DNA from: Actinophytocola gossypii
Lineage (GTDB): Bacteria; Actinomycetota; Actinomycetes; Mycobacteriales; Pseudonocardiaceae
Assembly: GCF_025165815.1 (NCBI RefSeq)
Contig: NZ_JAFFZE010000011.1
Location: 1 to 64,000 of the forward strand
Length of the DNA: 64,000 bases
Direction: 5' to 3'
This document shows positions 7,696-17,845 of the stretch, one piece after another (the first letter of the stretch is position 1; every line of letters begins with the position of its first letter). Made by a program: the position numbers and the translations under genes. The notes beneath the pieces were generated by a model, which did not search any database, was not told the DNA's origin, and worked only from the letters and a program-made list of their open reading frames with translations.

Positions 7696-9147
7696 TCAGG
7701 CGGAAGTGCCGTTGACCGCGTAGCCCTCCAGCATCCCGGCGAGGTCCGCCTTGACCTTCGCGGCCATCACGGTGCCCTGCTCGGTGTGCCGTTCGGCCAG
7801 CACCTCGCCCTCCCGGTGCACGCGGGCCACCAGCTCGCCGCGCGCGTACGGGACCAGCACCTCGACCTCGACCTCCGGCCGGGGCAGCAGCTCGGCGATC
7901 CGCTCGCGCAGCGCGTCGACGCCGGTGCCGGCGTGCGCGGAGACGAACACCGCGCCCGGCAGCAGGTGCCGCAGCCTGGCAAGGGCCAGCTCGTCGGTGG
8001 CGTCGGTCTTGTTGACCACCACGAGCTCGGTCGGCAGCTTCTCCTCGCGGCGGTCGGCGATCTCGCCGAGCACCTCGCGCACCGCCTCGACCTGCCACTC
8101 CGGGTTCGGGTCGGAACCGTCGACGACGTGCACGATGAGGTCGGCGTCGGCCACCTCGTCCAGGGTGGACTGGAACGCGTCGACCAGCTGGTGCGGCAGG
8201 TGCCGCACGAAGCCGACGGTGTCGGTGAGCGTGTAGGTGCGCCCGTCCGGCGTCGCGGCGCGGCGGGTGGTGGCGTCCAGGGTGGCGAACAGCGCGTCCT
8301 CCACCAGGACCCCGGCCCCGGTCAGCGCGTTGAGCAGGCTCGACTTGCCGGCGTTGGTGTAGCCGGCGATGGCCACGCTCGGCACCGCGTTGGCCACGCG
8401 ACGGCCGCGCTTGGTGTCCCGCACGGTGCTCATCGCGGTGATCTCCTTGCGGAGCTTGGAGATCCTGGTCCGGATGCGCCTGCGGTCGGTCTCCAGCTTC
8501 GTCTCACCTGGACCGCGCAGACCGACACCGCCGGTCGCGCCGCCCGCCCGGCCGCCGGCCTGCCGGGACAGCGCCTCACCCCACCCGCGCAGGCGCGGGA
8601 GGAAGTACTGCAGCTGGGCCAGCTCGACCTGGGCCTTGCCCTCCTTGGAGCGGGCGTGCTGGGCGAAGATGTCGAGGATCAGCGCCGTGCGGTCGATGAC
8701 CTTGACCTTGAGCCGCGCCTCCAGCTGGCGCAGCTGGGACGGCGAGAGCTCCCCGTCGCAGATGACCGTGTCGGCGCCGGTGGCGGCGACCACGTCACCC
8801 AGCTCGGTGACCTTGCCGGAGCCGACGTAGGTGGCCGGGTCGGGGCGGTCGCGGCGCTGCACGAGGCCTTCGAGCACCTCCGAGCCCGCGGTCTCGGCGA
8901 GCCGGGCGAGCTCGGCGAGCGACGCCTCGGACTGCGCGGCGCTGCCCTCGGTCCACACGCCGACCAGTACGACCCGTTCGAGTCGGAGCCGCCGGTACTC
9001 GACCTCGGTGATGTCCGCGAGTTCGGTCGACAGACCGGAGACCCGCCGCAGCGCGGCGCGGTCGGAGAGCTCGAGTTCACCCGCAGAGAGCTCAGCCAGG
9101 TCAGTCAACCCGTCTTCGGTTTGCCGCTGATTGAGGTTCTCTGTCAC
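7696..9147 (-). CDS. hflX: GTPase HflX
   Basis: This 483-aa ribosome-associated GTPase has the HflX N-terminal domain (about 50-210, with the conserved GPGETKLE at 212-219) followed by a G domain with the P-loop GYTNAGKSS (262-270), a DTVGF G3 motif and NKTD G4 motif. HflX splits stalled ribosomes under stress. The GTG at 9147 has GGGAGG about 10 nt upstream; the frame is open further but the added residues are not family-like. It lies between the tnpB element and dapF, and I recall the same hflX-dapF-miaA order from mycobacteria. Confidence 0.96.
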   Translation of the reverse strand: MTENLNQRQTEDGLTDLAELSAGELELSDRAALRRVSGLSTELADITEVEYRRLRLERVVLVGVWTEGSAAQSEASLAELARLAETAGSEVLEGLVQRRDRPDPATYVGSGKVTELGDVVAATGADTVICDGELSPSQLRQLEARLKVKVIDRTALILDIFAQHARSKEGKAQVELAQLQYFLPRLRGWGEALSRQAGGRAGGATGGVGLRGPGETKLETDRRRIRTRISKLRKEITAMSTVRDTKRGRRVANAVPSVAIAGYTNAGKSSLLNALTGAGVLVEDALFATLDATTRRAATPDGRTYTLTDTVGFVRHLPHQLVDAFQSTLDEVADADLIVHVVDGSDPNPEWQVEAVREVLGEIADRREEKLPTELVVVNKTDATDELALARLRHLLPGAVFVSAHAGTGVDALRERIAELLPRPEVEVEVLVPYARGELVARVHREGEVLAERHTEQGTVMAAKVKADLAGMLEGYAVNGTSA

Positions 9148-9221
9148 GTGGTGAATTCCTCCCGTTGGTCGATCCGTGTACCGGAAATGGTCGCACGGTT
9201 CGGCGGGCGGATCGACCAGTT

Positions 9222-10037
9222 TTACCCGCCGACCGAGTCCCACCAGCCGCGATCCAGCTCGCCGCGCGCGACGAACACCGCCGGGCCGGTGAGGGTGCAG
9301 GTGTCCTCGTCGACGACGACCCGCACCCGCCCACCTGGTATGTCAACGTCCGCGGTGCCCGTTTTGTGCCCGGCACGGTGCAGGACCCCGGCGACCGCCG
9401 CGACGGTGCCGGTTCCGCAGGAGCGGGTCTCGCCGACGCCGCGCTCGTGCACCCGCATCCGGATCCGGTCCGGTGCCTCCACCACCACGAACTCCACGTT
9501 CACCCCGGCCGGGAAGACCACCCGATCGTGTACCGGCGGCACGGAGAGGTCGAGATCGTGGATCCGGTCGGTGACGCACACCAGATGCGGGTTGCCGACG
9601 TCGACGGCGACCCCGGGGAACCGGCGTCCGTCGAGGGTCGCGGCCGACTCGCCGGTCACCCGGGCCGGCCCCATGTCGACGGTGACCTCGCCGCGCTCGT
9701 CCACCCGGACGTCGCGGACGCCGGCGCGGGTGCCGACCGGGAACTCCCGGCGCTCGACGAGCCCCTGGTCGAGCAGGTACCTGGCGAAGACCCGCACACC
9801 GTTGCCGCACATCTCGGCGATCGACCCGTCGGCGTTGCGGTAGTCCATGAACCACGTGCCGTCCGGCTGTTGCGTCTCGTCGCGCACGACCCGCAGCACG
9901 CCGTCGGCGCCGATGCCGGCGCGCCGGTCGCACAACGCGCGCACCCGCGCGGGGGTCAGGTCGAGGGCGTCGTCGGGGTCGGGCAGCAGGACGAAGTCGT
10001 TCTCGGTGCCGTGCCCCTTGACGAACGGGATGCTCAC
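9222..10037 (-). CDS. dapF: Diaminopimelate epimerase
   Basis: This 271-aa enzyme interconverts LL- and meso-diaminopimelate for lysine and peptidoglycan synthesis. The two catalytic cysteines are C77 (EMCGNG) and C207 (RSCGTGT), in the two symmetric halves expected. The GTG at 10037 overlaps the end of miaA by 4 bp (GTGA), indicating translational coupling in an operon with miaA and the dioxygenase-like gene upstream. Confidence 0.97.
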   Translation of the reverse strand: MSIPFVKGHGTENDFVLLPDPDDALDLTPARVRALCDRRAGIGADGVLRVVRDETQQPDGTWFMDYRNADGSIAEMCGNGVRVFARYLLDQGLVERREFPVGTRAGVRDVRVDERGEVTVDMGPARVTGESAATLDGRRFPGVAVDVGNPHLVCVTDRIHDLDLSVPPVHDRVVFPAGVNVEFVVVEAPDRIRMRVHERGVGETRSCGTGTVAAVAGVLHRAGHKTGTADVDIPGGRVRVVVDEDTCTLTGPAVFVARGELDRGWWDSVGG

Positions 10038-10930
10038 CCGGCAGAGCCTAGAGCAGCGGCGACGAGGTCGCTCCTGGTCGCGTCGAGCCACTGGACGCGC
10101 TCGTCGCGGCGGAACCAGGAGCGCTGGCGGCGGACGAACCGGCGGGTGGCCCTGGCGGTGGCGTCGGCCGCCTCGGCGAGGTCGTGGTGGCCGTCGAGGG
10201 CGTCGAGGACCTGCTGGTACCCGAGGGCGCGGGCGGCGGTGCGACCCTCCCGCAGGCCCTCCTTCTCCAGCCGGCGGACCTCGTCGACCAGGCCGTCGGC
10301 GAACATCCCCGTCACCCGCTCGTCGACCCGGGCGTCCAGGGTGTCGGTGTCCAGGTCGAGGCCGAGCTGGACGGTGTCCCAGCGGGCCGGTCCCGGGCGG
10401 GGCATGGTCGCGGAGAACGGGCGGCCGGTCAGCTCGATGACCTCGAGCGCGCGGACCACGCGGCGACCGTTGCTCGGCAGGATCGCGGCGGCCGCGATCG
10501 GGTCGCGCTCGGTCAGCCGCGCGTGCAGGGTCTCCGCGCCGGTCGCGGCCAGCTCGGCCTCCAGGCGGGCTCGGATGCCGGCATCGGTGCCGGGGAACTC
10601 CAGGTCGTCCAGGACGGCGCGGACGTAGAGCCCGGAGCCGCCGACGAGGATCGGGCGCCGGCCGGCGGCGAGCAGGCGTTCGACGACGGCGCGGGCGTCG
10701 CGCTGGTACGCGGCGACCGAGGCGGTCTCGGTGACGTCGAGGACGTCGAGCAGGTGGTGCGGCACGCCCCGGCGCTCGGCGTCGGTGACCTTCGCGGTGC
10801 CGATGTCCATGCCCCGGTACAGCTGCATGGCGTCGGCGTTGACGACCTCGCCGCCCAGGGCCTCGGCCAGGGCGATGCCGAGCCGGGACTTGCCGGTCGC
10901 GGTGGGTCCGACGATCGCCACGGGCCTCAT
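10034..10930 (-). CDS. miaA: tRNA dimethylallyltransferase
   Basis: This 298-aa enzyme adds dimethylallyl to A37 of tRNAs that read UNN codons. The P-loop GPTATGKS is at 8-15, and [15 protein letters not shown] and the RSWFRRD segment near the C-terminus are family hallmarks. The ATG at 10930 overlaps the preceding gene by 4 bp (ATGA). The next tRNA-modification step, methylthiolation by MiaB, is encoded about 3 kb away on the same strand. Confidence 0.97.
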   Translation of the reverse strand: MRPVAIVGPTATGKSRLGIALAEALGGEVVNADAMQLYRGMDIGTAKVTDAERRGVPHHLLDVLDVTETASVAAYQRDARAVVERLLAAGRRPILVGGSGLYVRAVLDDLEFPGTDAGIRARLEAELAATGAETLHARLTERDPIAAAAILPSNGRRVVRALEVIELTGRPFSATMPRPGPARWDTVQLGLDLDTDTLDARVDERVTGMFADGLVDEVRRLEKEGLREGRTAARALGYQQVLDALDGHHDLAEAADATARATRRFVRRQRSWFRRDERVQWLDATRSDLVAAALGSAG

Positions 10931-11658
10931 CGGGACGGCTCCCAGACCGCGAGGTGGTAGGCCACGCCGAACGGCACCAGCAGGCGGGCGTCGGTGCTCT
11001 TCCAGCCGCGCGGGTCGCCTGCGGCGAGCCCGGCGAGCACCTGCCACGGTGCGCGCCCCTCGGCGCCAAGCTCGGCGGCCAGGGCGGGGTCGATGGCCGC
11101 CAGGGCGGCGGGGTCGGCGGCGGCGAGGGCGGCGTGCACGGCGTCATCGAACGCGGCGGCTCGCGGGTCGGGCCGGCCGACCGCGCGCTCACCGTGCCGG
11201 TGCGAGCCGTCGCCGAGGACGAGCAGGCCGACGGGTTCCGGGCCGGCGAGTTCGCGGGCGAGGCGCTCGCCGTACTCGCGGCAGGCCGCGGCCGGCAGGT
11301 CGGGCGGGACGAGCCGGACGGGTACCTCGGTGGCCCCCGCTCGCTCGCGGAGCCAGCCGGCGACCAGCGCGGGCAGCGGCATGGCGGGGTCCGGCACCGC
11401 GGTACGCGCGGGGTTCGCGGACAACCGGGCGACGACGTCGACGCCGAACCCGGCGAACGTGCCGGCCTGGTGCGCGTCGAGGTCGCGGGCACCGGCCGGG
11501 TCGGCGCCGAGCCCGACCCAGCGGGACGCGGCGGCGGCCAGTTCGGCGGCCACGGCGACGGTGGCGTCGCGGACGACGCGCACCTCCGGGTGGTCGCCGC
11601 CGACGAGCTCGGGCACCAGCAGCGGCGGGTGCGGGACGACGGCGACGCGGGCGATCAC
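10927..11658 (-). CDS. Class III extradiol dioxygenase-like protein of unknown function
   Basis: This 243-aa protein has the N-terminal [10 protein letters not shown] and the central [12 protein letters not shown] segments of the class III extradiol dioxygenase subunit-B-like (DODA/LigB) fold. It resembles the conserved actinobacterial gene that precedes miaA (Rv2728c in M. tuberculosis, as I recall). The H-P-P and D-G-S-H residues could bind metal, but no substrate is evident. The GTG at 11658 lacks a clear ribosome binding site. It is the first gene of a coupled unit with miaA and dapF. Confidence 0.7.
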   Translation of the reverse strand: MIARVAVVPHPPLLVPELVGGDHPEVRVVRDATVAVAAELAAAASRWVGLGADPAGARDLDAHQAGTFAGFGVDVVARLSANPARTAVPDPAMPLPALVAGWLRERAGATEVPVRLVPPDLPAAACREYGERLARELAGPEPVGLLVLGDGSHRHGERAVGRPDPRAAAFDDAVHAALAAADPAALAAIDPALAAELGAEGRAPWQVLAGLAAGDPRGWKSTDARLLVPFGVAYHLAVWEPSR

Positions 11659-11832
11659 GGTGTTCGAGGCTACCCATTCCCCCGGAAGGTGAACGCTCCG
11701 GACTCGAGGCGTCACCCTGTGCTGTCGGTGCCCACCATGGAGTACCGGGCCGGGCCATGACCTGTTTGAATGCGCGCGGGTACCGCGCGAGTTTCTACGA
11801 CCCTGGGCGGGTCGGGTACCGACGTTGCCAGG

Positions 11833-11868
11833 CCCCGTGGGAGCGGGGCGCCCGCACGGTAGCGGGCG
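11833..11868 (+). promoter_or_regulatory. Double hairpin in the leader of the DUF349 gene
   Basis: Two adjacent stem-loops lie just before the ribosome binding site: CCCCG/CGGGG (11833-11848) and a perfect CGCCCGC-ACGGTA-GCGGGCG (11849-11868). The ribosome binding site GGGAGGAG follows 10 nt later, so folding could affect access to it. It matches no riboswitch class that I can name. Confidence 0.4.
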
Positions 11869-11890
11869 ACGCAGGCGGGAGGAGCCGGCC

Positions 11891-13294
11891 ATGACGGACA
11901 GGGACACGAGCCAGGACACGAGCGCAGCCCCGGAGCCGGAGGCCACAGCGCAGACCACGGCGCGGACCACGGCGCCGGCAGCGGAGGAGGCAGCCGCCCC
12001 CGCTGCGCCGCCACCCGCCGCGGTGATGCCGGCCGCTCCCCTGGCGACCGCGCACGCCGGTCCGGTGGCGGAGGCGTCGGCGGACCCCGGCAAGTGGGGG
12101 CGGGTCGACGCCGACGGCACGGTGTACGTGAAGACCGCCGACGGCGAGCGTGCGGTCGGCTCCTGGCAGGCGGGCGACCCGGCCGAGGGCCTGGCGCACT
12201 ACGCCCGCCGGTTCGACGACGTACGCACCGAGGTCGAGTTGCTGGAGGCGCGGCTGACCGCGGGCTCCGGCGACCCGAAGCACACCCAGACCAGCGCCAA
12301 GCACATCAAGGAGAGCCTGACCGACGCGGCGCTGGTCGGTGACCTGGCCGGGCTGTCGGACCGGGTCGACCATGTGCTGGCCCGCGCGCAGCAGGCCGTC
12401 GAGGCGGTCAAGCACGCCCGGGACGAGGCACGCAACCAGGCGCTGGCCCGCAAGCAGGAGCTGGTCGCCGAGGTGGAGCAGATCGCCGAGTCGTCCACGC
12501 AGTGGAAGGCGGCCGGCGACCGGCTGCGCGCCATCCTGGACGAGTGGAAGACGATCAAGGGCGTCGACCGCAAGACCGACGACCAGCTGTGGAAGCGGTT
12601 CTCCAAGGCACGGGACACGTTCAACCGGCGGCGCGGCTCGCACTTCGCCGACCTGGACCGGCAGCGCGGCGCCGCCAAGGAGCGCAAGCAGGAGCTGGTA
12701 CGCCTGGCCGAGGAGATCTCCGGCTCCGACGACTGGGGCGCCACCGCGGCGCGCTACCGCGAGCTGATGACCGAGTGGAAGGCGGCCGGCCGGGCCCCCA
12801 AGGAGGCCGACGACGCGCTGTGGCAGCAGTTCCGGGCGGCACAGGACACCTTCTTCAGCCGCCGGTCCGCGGTGTTCAACGAGCGGGACGCCGAGCTGGT
12901 GGAGAACGCCAAGCGCAAGGAGGCGCTGCTGGCGGAGGCCGAGAAGATCAACCCTGGCTCCGACCTGGACGCCGCGCGCAGCCAGCTGCACCGGATCCAG
13001 GAGCGCTGGGACGAGATCGGCAAGGTCCCGCGCGAGCGGATCCGCGAACTGGAGGGCAAGCTCCGCGCGATCGAGGACCGGGTCCGCAACGCCGCCGACG
13101 CGCAGTGGCGCCGCACCGACCCGGAGGCCGAGGCGCGGGCGGCGCAGTTCCGCGAGCGGGTCGAGCAGTTCGAGGCCCAGGCCGAGAAGGCCCGCGCGGC
13201 CGGCGACAAGCGCCGCGCCGAGCAGGCCGAGGCGCAGGCCGCCCAGTGGCGCGAGTGGCTCGCCGCCGCCGAGAACGCGGTCGCCAGCCGTTAG
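11891..13294 (+). CDS. DUF349 domain protein
   Basis: This 467-aa, highly charged protein has an Ala/Pro-rich N-terminus (1-60), then a short beta segment (VYVKTADGERAVGSW) and a long helical region made of about four DUF349 repeats (WKxxxR...LWxxF...F), with a coiled-coil C-terminus. It belongs to the conserved actinobacterial family exemplified by Rv2731. The molecular role is not established. The ATG at 11891 follows GGGAGGAG. A perfect 13-bp hairpin terminates it. Confidence 0.85.
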   Translation: MTDRDTSQDTSAAPEPEATAQTTARTTAPAAEEAAAPAAPPPAAVMPAAPLATAHAGPVAEASADPGKWGRVDADGTVYVKTADGERAVGSWQAGDPAEGLAHYARRFDDVRTEVELLEARLTAGSGDPKHTQTSAKHIKESLTDAALVGDLAGLSDRVDHVLARAQQAVEAVKHARDEARNQALARKQELVAEVEQIAESSTQWKAAGDRLRAILDEWKTIKGVDRKTDDQLWKRFSKARDTFNRRRGSHFADLDRQRGAAKERKQELVRLAEEISGSDDWGATAARYRELMTEWKAAGRAPKEADDALWQQFRAAQDTFFSRRSAVFNERDAELVENAKRKEALLAEAEKINPGSDLDAARSQLHRIQERWDEIGKVPRERIRELEGKLRAIEDRVRNAADAQWRRTDPEAEARAAQFRERVEQFEAQAEKARAAGDKRRAEQAEAQAAQWREWLAAAENAVASR

Positions 13295-13297
13295 TTC

Positions 13298-13330
13298 CCT
13301 CCTGACGGTCCCCGCGCGTCGGGGACCGTC
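13298..13330. terminator. Bidirectional hairpin terminator
   Basis: A perfect 13-bp inverted repeat (13298-13310 with 13318-13330, 7-nt loop) sits between the convergent DUF349 and membrane-protein genes and overlaps the stop codon of the latter. It can act on both strands. Confidence 0.8.
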
Positions 13331-13805
13331 AGGGCGTCGGGTCCGTGGATGGACGGGACCAGGCGGTGCGGAACCACTGGGCCGCGACCACGATCATCGC
13401 GACCTCGGCGATGACCATGCCGATGCCGAGGTCGCCGTCGGAGGACTGGCGGGACCAGATCGCCAGCACGCCGTCGACGCAGGCGAACCAGCCGCCCAGC
13501 GCGCACACCCAGGTCACCGCCCACAGCCGGGTGATCAGCGCGAGCGCCGAGGCCAGCACCCCGAACAGCACCGAGGTCGCCGCGAACAGGCGGGGCACCC
13601 AGCTCGCCCGGCCGGTGGCGTCGCCGATGCCCAGTAGCACCTCGAACCCCGACGCGCCGCCCAGCCACGGCAGCACCAGGCCCACGATCAACACGAACAC
13701 GGCGACGGCGATGACGACCGCACGGGCGCCCAGGTCGACGGTCCGGGCGGCCCTGCGCTCCACCTGGTCGATCTCCCGGCGCAGCTCGTCCTCCGGCTCG
13801 GTCAT
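13329..13805 (-). CDS. Small integral membrane protein (Rv2732c-like)
   Basis: This 158-aa protein has an acidic and basic N-terminal segment (1-27) and about four hydrophobic helices. It is coupled to miaB by an ATGA overlap at 13802-13805 and occupies the position of Rv2732c next to miaB. No functional motif is visible. Confidence 0.75.
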   Translation of the reverse strand: MTEPEDELRREIDQVERRAARTVDLGARAVVIAVAVFVLIVGLVLPWLGGASGFEVLLGIGDATGRASWVPRLFAATSVLFGVLASALALITRLWAVTWVCALGGWFACVDGVLAIWSRQSSDGDLGIGMVIAEVAMIVVAAQWFRTAWSRPSTDPTP

Positions 13806-15271
13806 GGCGTCGGACACCCGGTCACCTGCTCGCTCACCTCGGGCGGCCCGAACGACGGCAGCCCCAACCCGACCCCGGACGTCTTCGGTCGCACCCCGGC
13901 CTCGTGGTGGTCCCCGGCCCTGGTCCGCCGGTGCGACAGCGGCGCACCGTCGGCCACCAGGTGGTGCGGCGCCGCGTAGGTGACCGTGGTCTCCACGATG
14001 TCACCGGGCCGCACGTCCAGTCCGGACGGTGCGAAGTGCACCAGTCGCCCGTCCCGCGCCCGGCCGCTCATCCGCCGGGTGTCGGCGTCCTTGCGGCCCT
14101 CGCCGACCGACACCAGCACCTCGACCGTCGACCCGACCAGCTCCTTGTTCTGCGCCCAGGACACCTCCTCCTGCACCGCGATCAGCCGGTCGAAGCGGTC
14201 CTGCACGACCTCCTTCGGCAGCTGGTCCGGCAGCACGGCGGCGGGGGTGCCCGGTCGCTTGGAGTACTGGAAGGTGAAGGCACTGGAGAACCGGGCCGCC
14301 CGCACCACGTTCAGCGTCTCCTCGAAGTCCTCCTCGGTCTCGCCGGGGAAGCCCACGATGATGTCGGTGGTGATCGCCGCGTCCGGCATCGCCGCCCGCA
14401 CCTTGTCGATGATCGACAGGTAGCGCGCCTGCCGGTAGGACCGGCGCATCGCCTTGAGCACCCGATCCGAGCCGGACTGCAGCGGCATGTGCAGCTGGTG
14501 GCAGACGTTCGGGGTCTCGGCCATCGCGGCGATCACGTCGTCGGTGAAGTCCTTGGGGTGCGGCGAGGTGAAGCGGACCCGCTCCAGGCCGTCGACCTCG
14601 CCGCACGCGCGCAGCAGCTTCCCGAACGCCAACCGGTCGCCGAACTCGACCCCGTAGGAGTTCACGTTCTGCCCGAGCAGGGTGACCTCGAGGACACCCT
14701 CCGCGACCAGGGCTGCCACCTCGGCCAGCACGTCACCCGGCCGGCGGTCCTTCTCCCGGCCGCGCAGCGACGGCACGATGCAGAACGTGCAGGTGTTGTT
14801 GCAGCCGACGGAGATCGACACCCAGCCGGAGTGCGCCGAGTCGCGCCGGGCCGGCAGCGTCGAGGGGAACACGTCGAGCGACTCGAGGATCTCCACCTCG
14901 GCGCGCTCGTTGTGCCGGGCGCGGTCCAGCAGCACCGGCAGCGAGCCGATGTTGTGCGTGCCGAACACGACGTCCACCCACGGCGCCTTCCGCACGATGT
15001 CGCCGCGGTCCTTCTGCGCGAGGCAGCCGCCCACGGCGATCTGCATGCCCGGGTTCGCGAGTTTCGTTGGCCGCAAGTGGCCAAGGTTCCCGTACAGCTT
15101 GTTGTCGGCGTTCTCCCGGACGGCGCAGGTGTTCAGCACCACGACGTCGGGCACGGCGTTGTCGGTGGCCGGCGCGTAGCCCGCGTCCTCCAGCAGGCCG
15201 GCCAGCCGCTCGGAGTCGTGCACGTTCATCTGGCAACCGAACGTGCGGACCTGGTAAGTGCGCGTGCTCAT
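13802..15271 (-). CDS. miaB: tRNA-2-methylthio-N6-dimethylallyladenosine synthase
   Basis: This 489-aa radical SAM methylthiotransferase acts on i6A37 made by MiaA. The N-terminal MTTase domain supplies cluster cysteines (FGCQMN, NTCAVRE, GGCLAQ), the radical SAM motif is CNNTCTFC, and a C-terminal TRAM domain follows. The tail after TRAM (about 60 residues) is low-complexity and variable in the family. The ATG at 15271 starts [16 protein letters not shown]. Confidence 0.97.
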   Translation of the reverse strand: MSTRTYQVRTFGCQMNVHDSERLAGLLEDAGYAPATDNAVPDVVVLNTCAVRENADNKLYGNLGHLRPTKLANPGMQIAVGGCLAQKDRGDIVRKAPWVDVVFGTHNIGSLPVLLDRARHNERAEVEILESLDVFPSTLPARRDSAHSGWVSISVGCNNTCTFCIVPSLRGREKDRRPGDVLAEVAALVAEGVLEVTLLGQNVNSYGVEFGDRLAFGKLLRACGEVDGLERVRFTSPHPKDFTDDVIAAMAETPNVCHQLHMPLQSGSDRVLKAMRRSYRQARYLSIIDKVRAAMPDAAITTDIIVGFPGETEEDFEETLNVVRAARFSSAFTFQYSKRPGTPAAVLPDQLPKEVVQDRFDRLIAVQEEVSWAQNKELVGSTVEVLVSVGEGRKDADTRRMSGRARDGRLVHFAPSGLDVRPGDIVETTVTYAAPHHLVADGAPLSHRRTRAGDHHEAGVRPKTSGVGLGLPSFGPPEVSEQVTGCPTP

Positions 15272-15418
15272 CTCAACCGCCAAGGGTACGTGTGACCTAG
15301 TTGAAACCTTGGATGTGGTCCGACCGCATGATTCGGGCCGCGAAGGAGGGTAGGTTTCCGCCATTAACCGGCCGCTAGTCTGCACCCCTGACCTGATGCG
15401 CGCGTGTGGAGGAGATAG

Positions 15419-16174
15419 ATGACCGAAGCGAACACCGCTCCACCGATGATCCGGATGGTCGAGGTGGACAAGTACTTCGGGCAGCTGCACGTGCTCAAGA
15501 ACATCAATATCGAGGTGCCGCGAGGCCAGGTCGTGGTGGTGCTCGGGCCGTCCGGCTCGGGCAAGTCCACACTGTGCCGGGCGATCAACCGGCTGGAGCC
15601 GATCAACTCCGGCAGCATCGAGATCGACGGCAAGCCGCTGCCCGCCGAGGGCCGGGAGCTCGCCAGCCTGCGCGCCGACGTCGGCATGGTGTTCCAGTCG
15701 TTCAACCTGTTCGCGCACAAGACGATCGTGGACAACGTCATGCTCGGGCCGGTGAAGGTCCGCAAGACGCCGAAGGCGGACGCCCGCCGCACCGCGATGG
15801 AGCTGCTGGAGCGGGTGGGCATCGCCAACCAGGCCGACAAGTACCCGGCGCAGCTGTCCGGCGGTCAGCAGCAGCGGGCCGCGATCGCCCGCGCGCTGGC
15901 GATGCGCCCGAAGGTCATGCTCTTCGACGAGCCCACCTCGGCGCTCGACCCGGAGATGATCAACGAGGTGCTGGACGTGATGAGCACCCTCGCCGAGGAG
16001 GGCATGACCATGCTCGTGGTCACCCACGAGATGGGGTTCGCCCGCAACGCGGCCAACCGCGTGGTCTTCATGTCCGACGGCGACATCGTCGAGGACTCCA
16101 CCCCGCAGGACTTCTTCACCGCGCCCAAGTCGGCCCGCGCGAAGGACTTCCTCAGCAAGATCCTCACGCACTGA
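15419..16174 (+). CDS. gluA: Glutamate ABC transporter, ATP-binding protein
   Basis: This 251-aa ATPase has Walker [11 protein letters not shown]-loop FQSFNLF, signature LSGGQQQR, Walker B VMLFDEP and the H-loop THEMGF, typical of the polar amino-acid uptake family. The ATG at 15419 follows GGAGGAGATAG. It is the first of four genes in the gluABCD order known from Corynebacterium glutamicum, where the system imports glutamate. Confidence 0.95.
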   Translation: MTEANTAPPMIRMVEVDKYFGQLHVLKNINIEVPRGQVVVVLGPSGSGKSTLCRAINRLEPINSGSIEIDGKPLPAEGRELASLRADVGMVFQSFNLFAHKTIVDNVMLGPVKVRKTPKADARRTAMELLERVGIANQADKYPAQLSGGQQQRAAIARALAMRPKVMLFDEPTSALDPEMINEVLDVMSTLAEEGMTMLVVTHEMGFARNAANRVVFMSDGDIVEDSTPQDFFTAPKSARAKDFLSKILTH

Positions 16175-16235
16175 CGAAAAGTACGGAAACAGGGACGACC
16201 CGCGTTCGCGGGTGACCGATCGGAAGGAACGGAAG

Positions 16236-17090
16236 ATGCGGTTCAGCCGAGTACTGCGCGCCGGCGCGCTCGTCGCGGCCACGAGCCTCGCGCTCGCTGC
16301 CTGCGGCGGCGGCGGTGACGACGAGGGCGGCAACGGCGGCGGTGGCGGCGAGGGCGGTTCTGGCGACTCGCTCACCATCGGCATCAAGTTCGACCAGCCG
16401 GGCCTCGGGCAGCAGACGCCGGACGGCTACGAGGGCTTCGACGTCGACGTCGCGACCTACATCGCCAAGGAAATGGGCGTCAGCGAGGACAGCATCGAGT
16501 GGAAGGAAACACCTTCCGCCGAGCGCGAGAACATGATCGACAACGGGGACGTGGACTTCATCGTCGCCACCTACTCGATCACCGACGAGCGCAAGGAGCG
16601 GGTCAGCTTCGCCGGCCCGTACTACATCGCGCACCAGGACCTGCTGGTCCGCCAGGACGACAGCGCGATCACCGGCCCGGACTCGCTGAACGGCAAGAAG
16701 CTTTGCTCGGTGTCCGGCTCCACCTCGGCGCAGCGGGTGAAGGACGAGTACGCCCAGCAGGTGGACCTGCTGGAGTATGGCGGCTACTCGGAGTGCCTCA
16801 CCGCCCTGGAGAACGGGCAGGTCGACGCGATCACCACCGACGACGTGATCCTGGCGGGCCTGGCCGCGGCCAACCCCGGCAAGTTCAAGGTCGTGGGTGA
16901 GGGCTTCAGCGACGAGAACTACGGCGTCGGCATCCCGAAGGGCGACGCCGAGCTGCAGACCCAGATCAACGACGCCATCACGAAGATGTTCGAGGACGGC
17001 GCGTGGAAGGCGGCCATCGACAAGCACCTCGGCCCGGCCGGCTTCGAGGCCCCCGAGCCCCCGGAGATCACCGAGACCTCCGCTTCCTGA
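16236..17090 (+). CDS. gluB: Glutamate ABC transporter, substrate-binding lipoprotein
   Basis: This 284-aa lipoprotein has a signal peptide ending in the lipobox LAAC (C23), a Gly-rich linker and an SBP_bac_3 domain ([34 protein letters not shown]) for polar amino acids. The ATG at 16236 follows GGAAGGAACGGAAG. A long hairpin after it probably makes it the most abundant product of the operon. Confidence 0.95.
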   Translation: MRFSRVLRAGALVAATSLALAACGGGGDDEGGNGGGGGEGGSGDSLTIGIKFDQPGLGQQTPDGYEGFDVDVATYIAKEMGVSEDSIEWKETPSAERENMIDNGDVDFIVATYSITDERKERVSFAGPYYIAHQDLLVRQDDSAITGPDSLNGKKLCSVSGSTSAQRVKDEYAQQVDLLEYGGYSECLTALENGQVDAITTDDVILAGLAAANPGKFKVVGEGFSDENYGVGIPKGDAELQTQINDAITKMFEDGAWKAAIDKHLGPAGFEAPEPPEITETSAS

Positions 17091-17111
17091 CCGGCCGGTT
17101 CGAAAGACACG

Positions 17112-17144
17112 CGGTGGCGCGTCGCGGTTCGCGGCGCGCCACCG
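17112..17144 (+). promoter_or_regulatory. Intercistronic hairpin between gluB and gluC
   Basis: A perfect 10-bp stem CGGTGGCGCG/CGCGCCACCG (17112-17121 with 17135-17144) encloses an inner CGCG/CGCG stem. Hairpins at this position in ABC-uptake operons often protect or terminate the upstream message so that binding protein exceeds permease. It lies 21 bp after the gluB stop. Confidence 0.65.
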
Positions 17145-17176
17145 TTCTCACACAGAGGGTGAGGGTGCGATAGCCC

Positions 17177-17845
17177 GTGTTCGACTTCCTCAGTGAGTAC
17201 GACGTGCTCGGTGCGTTCTGGACGAACGTGCAGCTCACGGTCTACTCGGCCATCGGCTCCCTGATCTGGGGCACGATCCTGGCGGGGATGCGGGTCAGCC
17301 CGGTCCCGGTGATGCGGGCGTTCAGTACCGCCTACATCAACGTCTTCCGCAACACGCCGCTGACGGTCCTCATCGTGGCCACCTCGCTCGGACTGAACTC
17401 CACCCTGGGCGTGACCCTGGGCGGTGAGGACTTCGACCAGATGGGCTTCCGGCTCGCCGTGCTGGGGTTCATCGTCTACACCTCGACCTTCGTGTGCGAG
17501 TCGCTCCGTGCGGGGATCAACACGGTTCCGGTCGGGCAGGCGGAGGCGGCGCGCGCGCTCGGCCTCGGCTTCTCCCAGGTACTCGGCATCGTGGTGCTGC
17601 CGCAGGCGTTCCGCTCGGTGGTCGCGCCGCTGGCCAGCGTGCTGATCGCGCTGACCAAGAACACCACGGTGGCCGCCGCGATCGGGGTCGACGAGGCCGC
17701 ACTGCTGATGGACGAGATGATCGAGATCGAGAGCCAGGCGCTGTTCCTGATCACCCTGGTCATCGCGTTCGGCTTCGTGGTGCTGACGTTGCCCACCGGG
17801 CTGCTGCTCGGCTGGGTGGCCAAGAAGGTGGCGGTGAAGCGATGA
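17177..17845 (+). CDS. gluC: Glutamate ABC transporter, permease
   Basis: This 222-aa permease has about five membrane helices and the EAA loop (GQAEAARALGLGFSQVLGIVVLPQAFR) that contacts the ATPase. It is a member of the HisM/GlnP family. The GTG at 17177 starts VFDFLSEYDV. It overlaps gluD by 4 bp (ATGA). Confidence 0.93.
   Translation: MFDFLSEYDVLGAFWTNVQLTVYSAIGSLIWGTILAGMRVSPVPVMRAFSTAYINVFRNTPLTVLIVATSLGLNSTLGVTLGGEDFDQMGFRLAVLGFIVYTSTFVCESLRAGINTVPVGQAEAARALGLGFSQVLGIVVLPQAFRSVVAPLASVLIALTKNTTVAAAIGVDEAALLMDEMIEIESQALFLITLVIAFGFVVLTLPTGLLLGWVAKKVAVKR

Noticed and set aside
11775-11800. GGTACCGCG stretch resembling a T-box antiterminator
   Set aside because: The rest of the T-box consensus and specifier layout is missing and the downstream gene is not amino-acid related.
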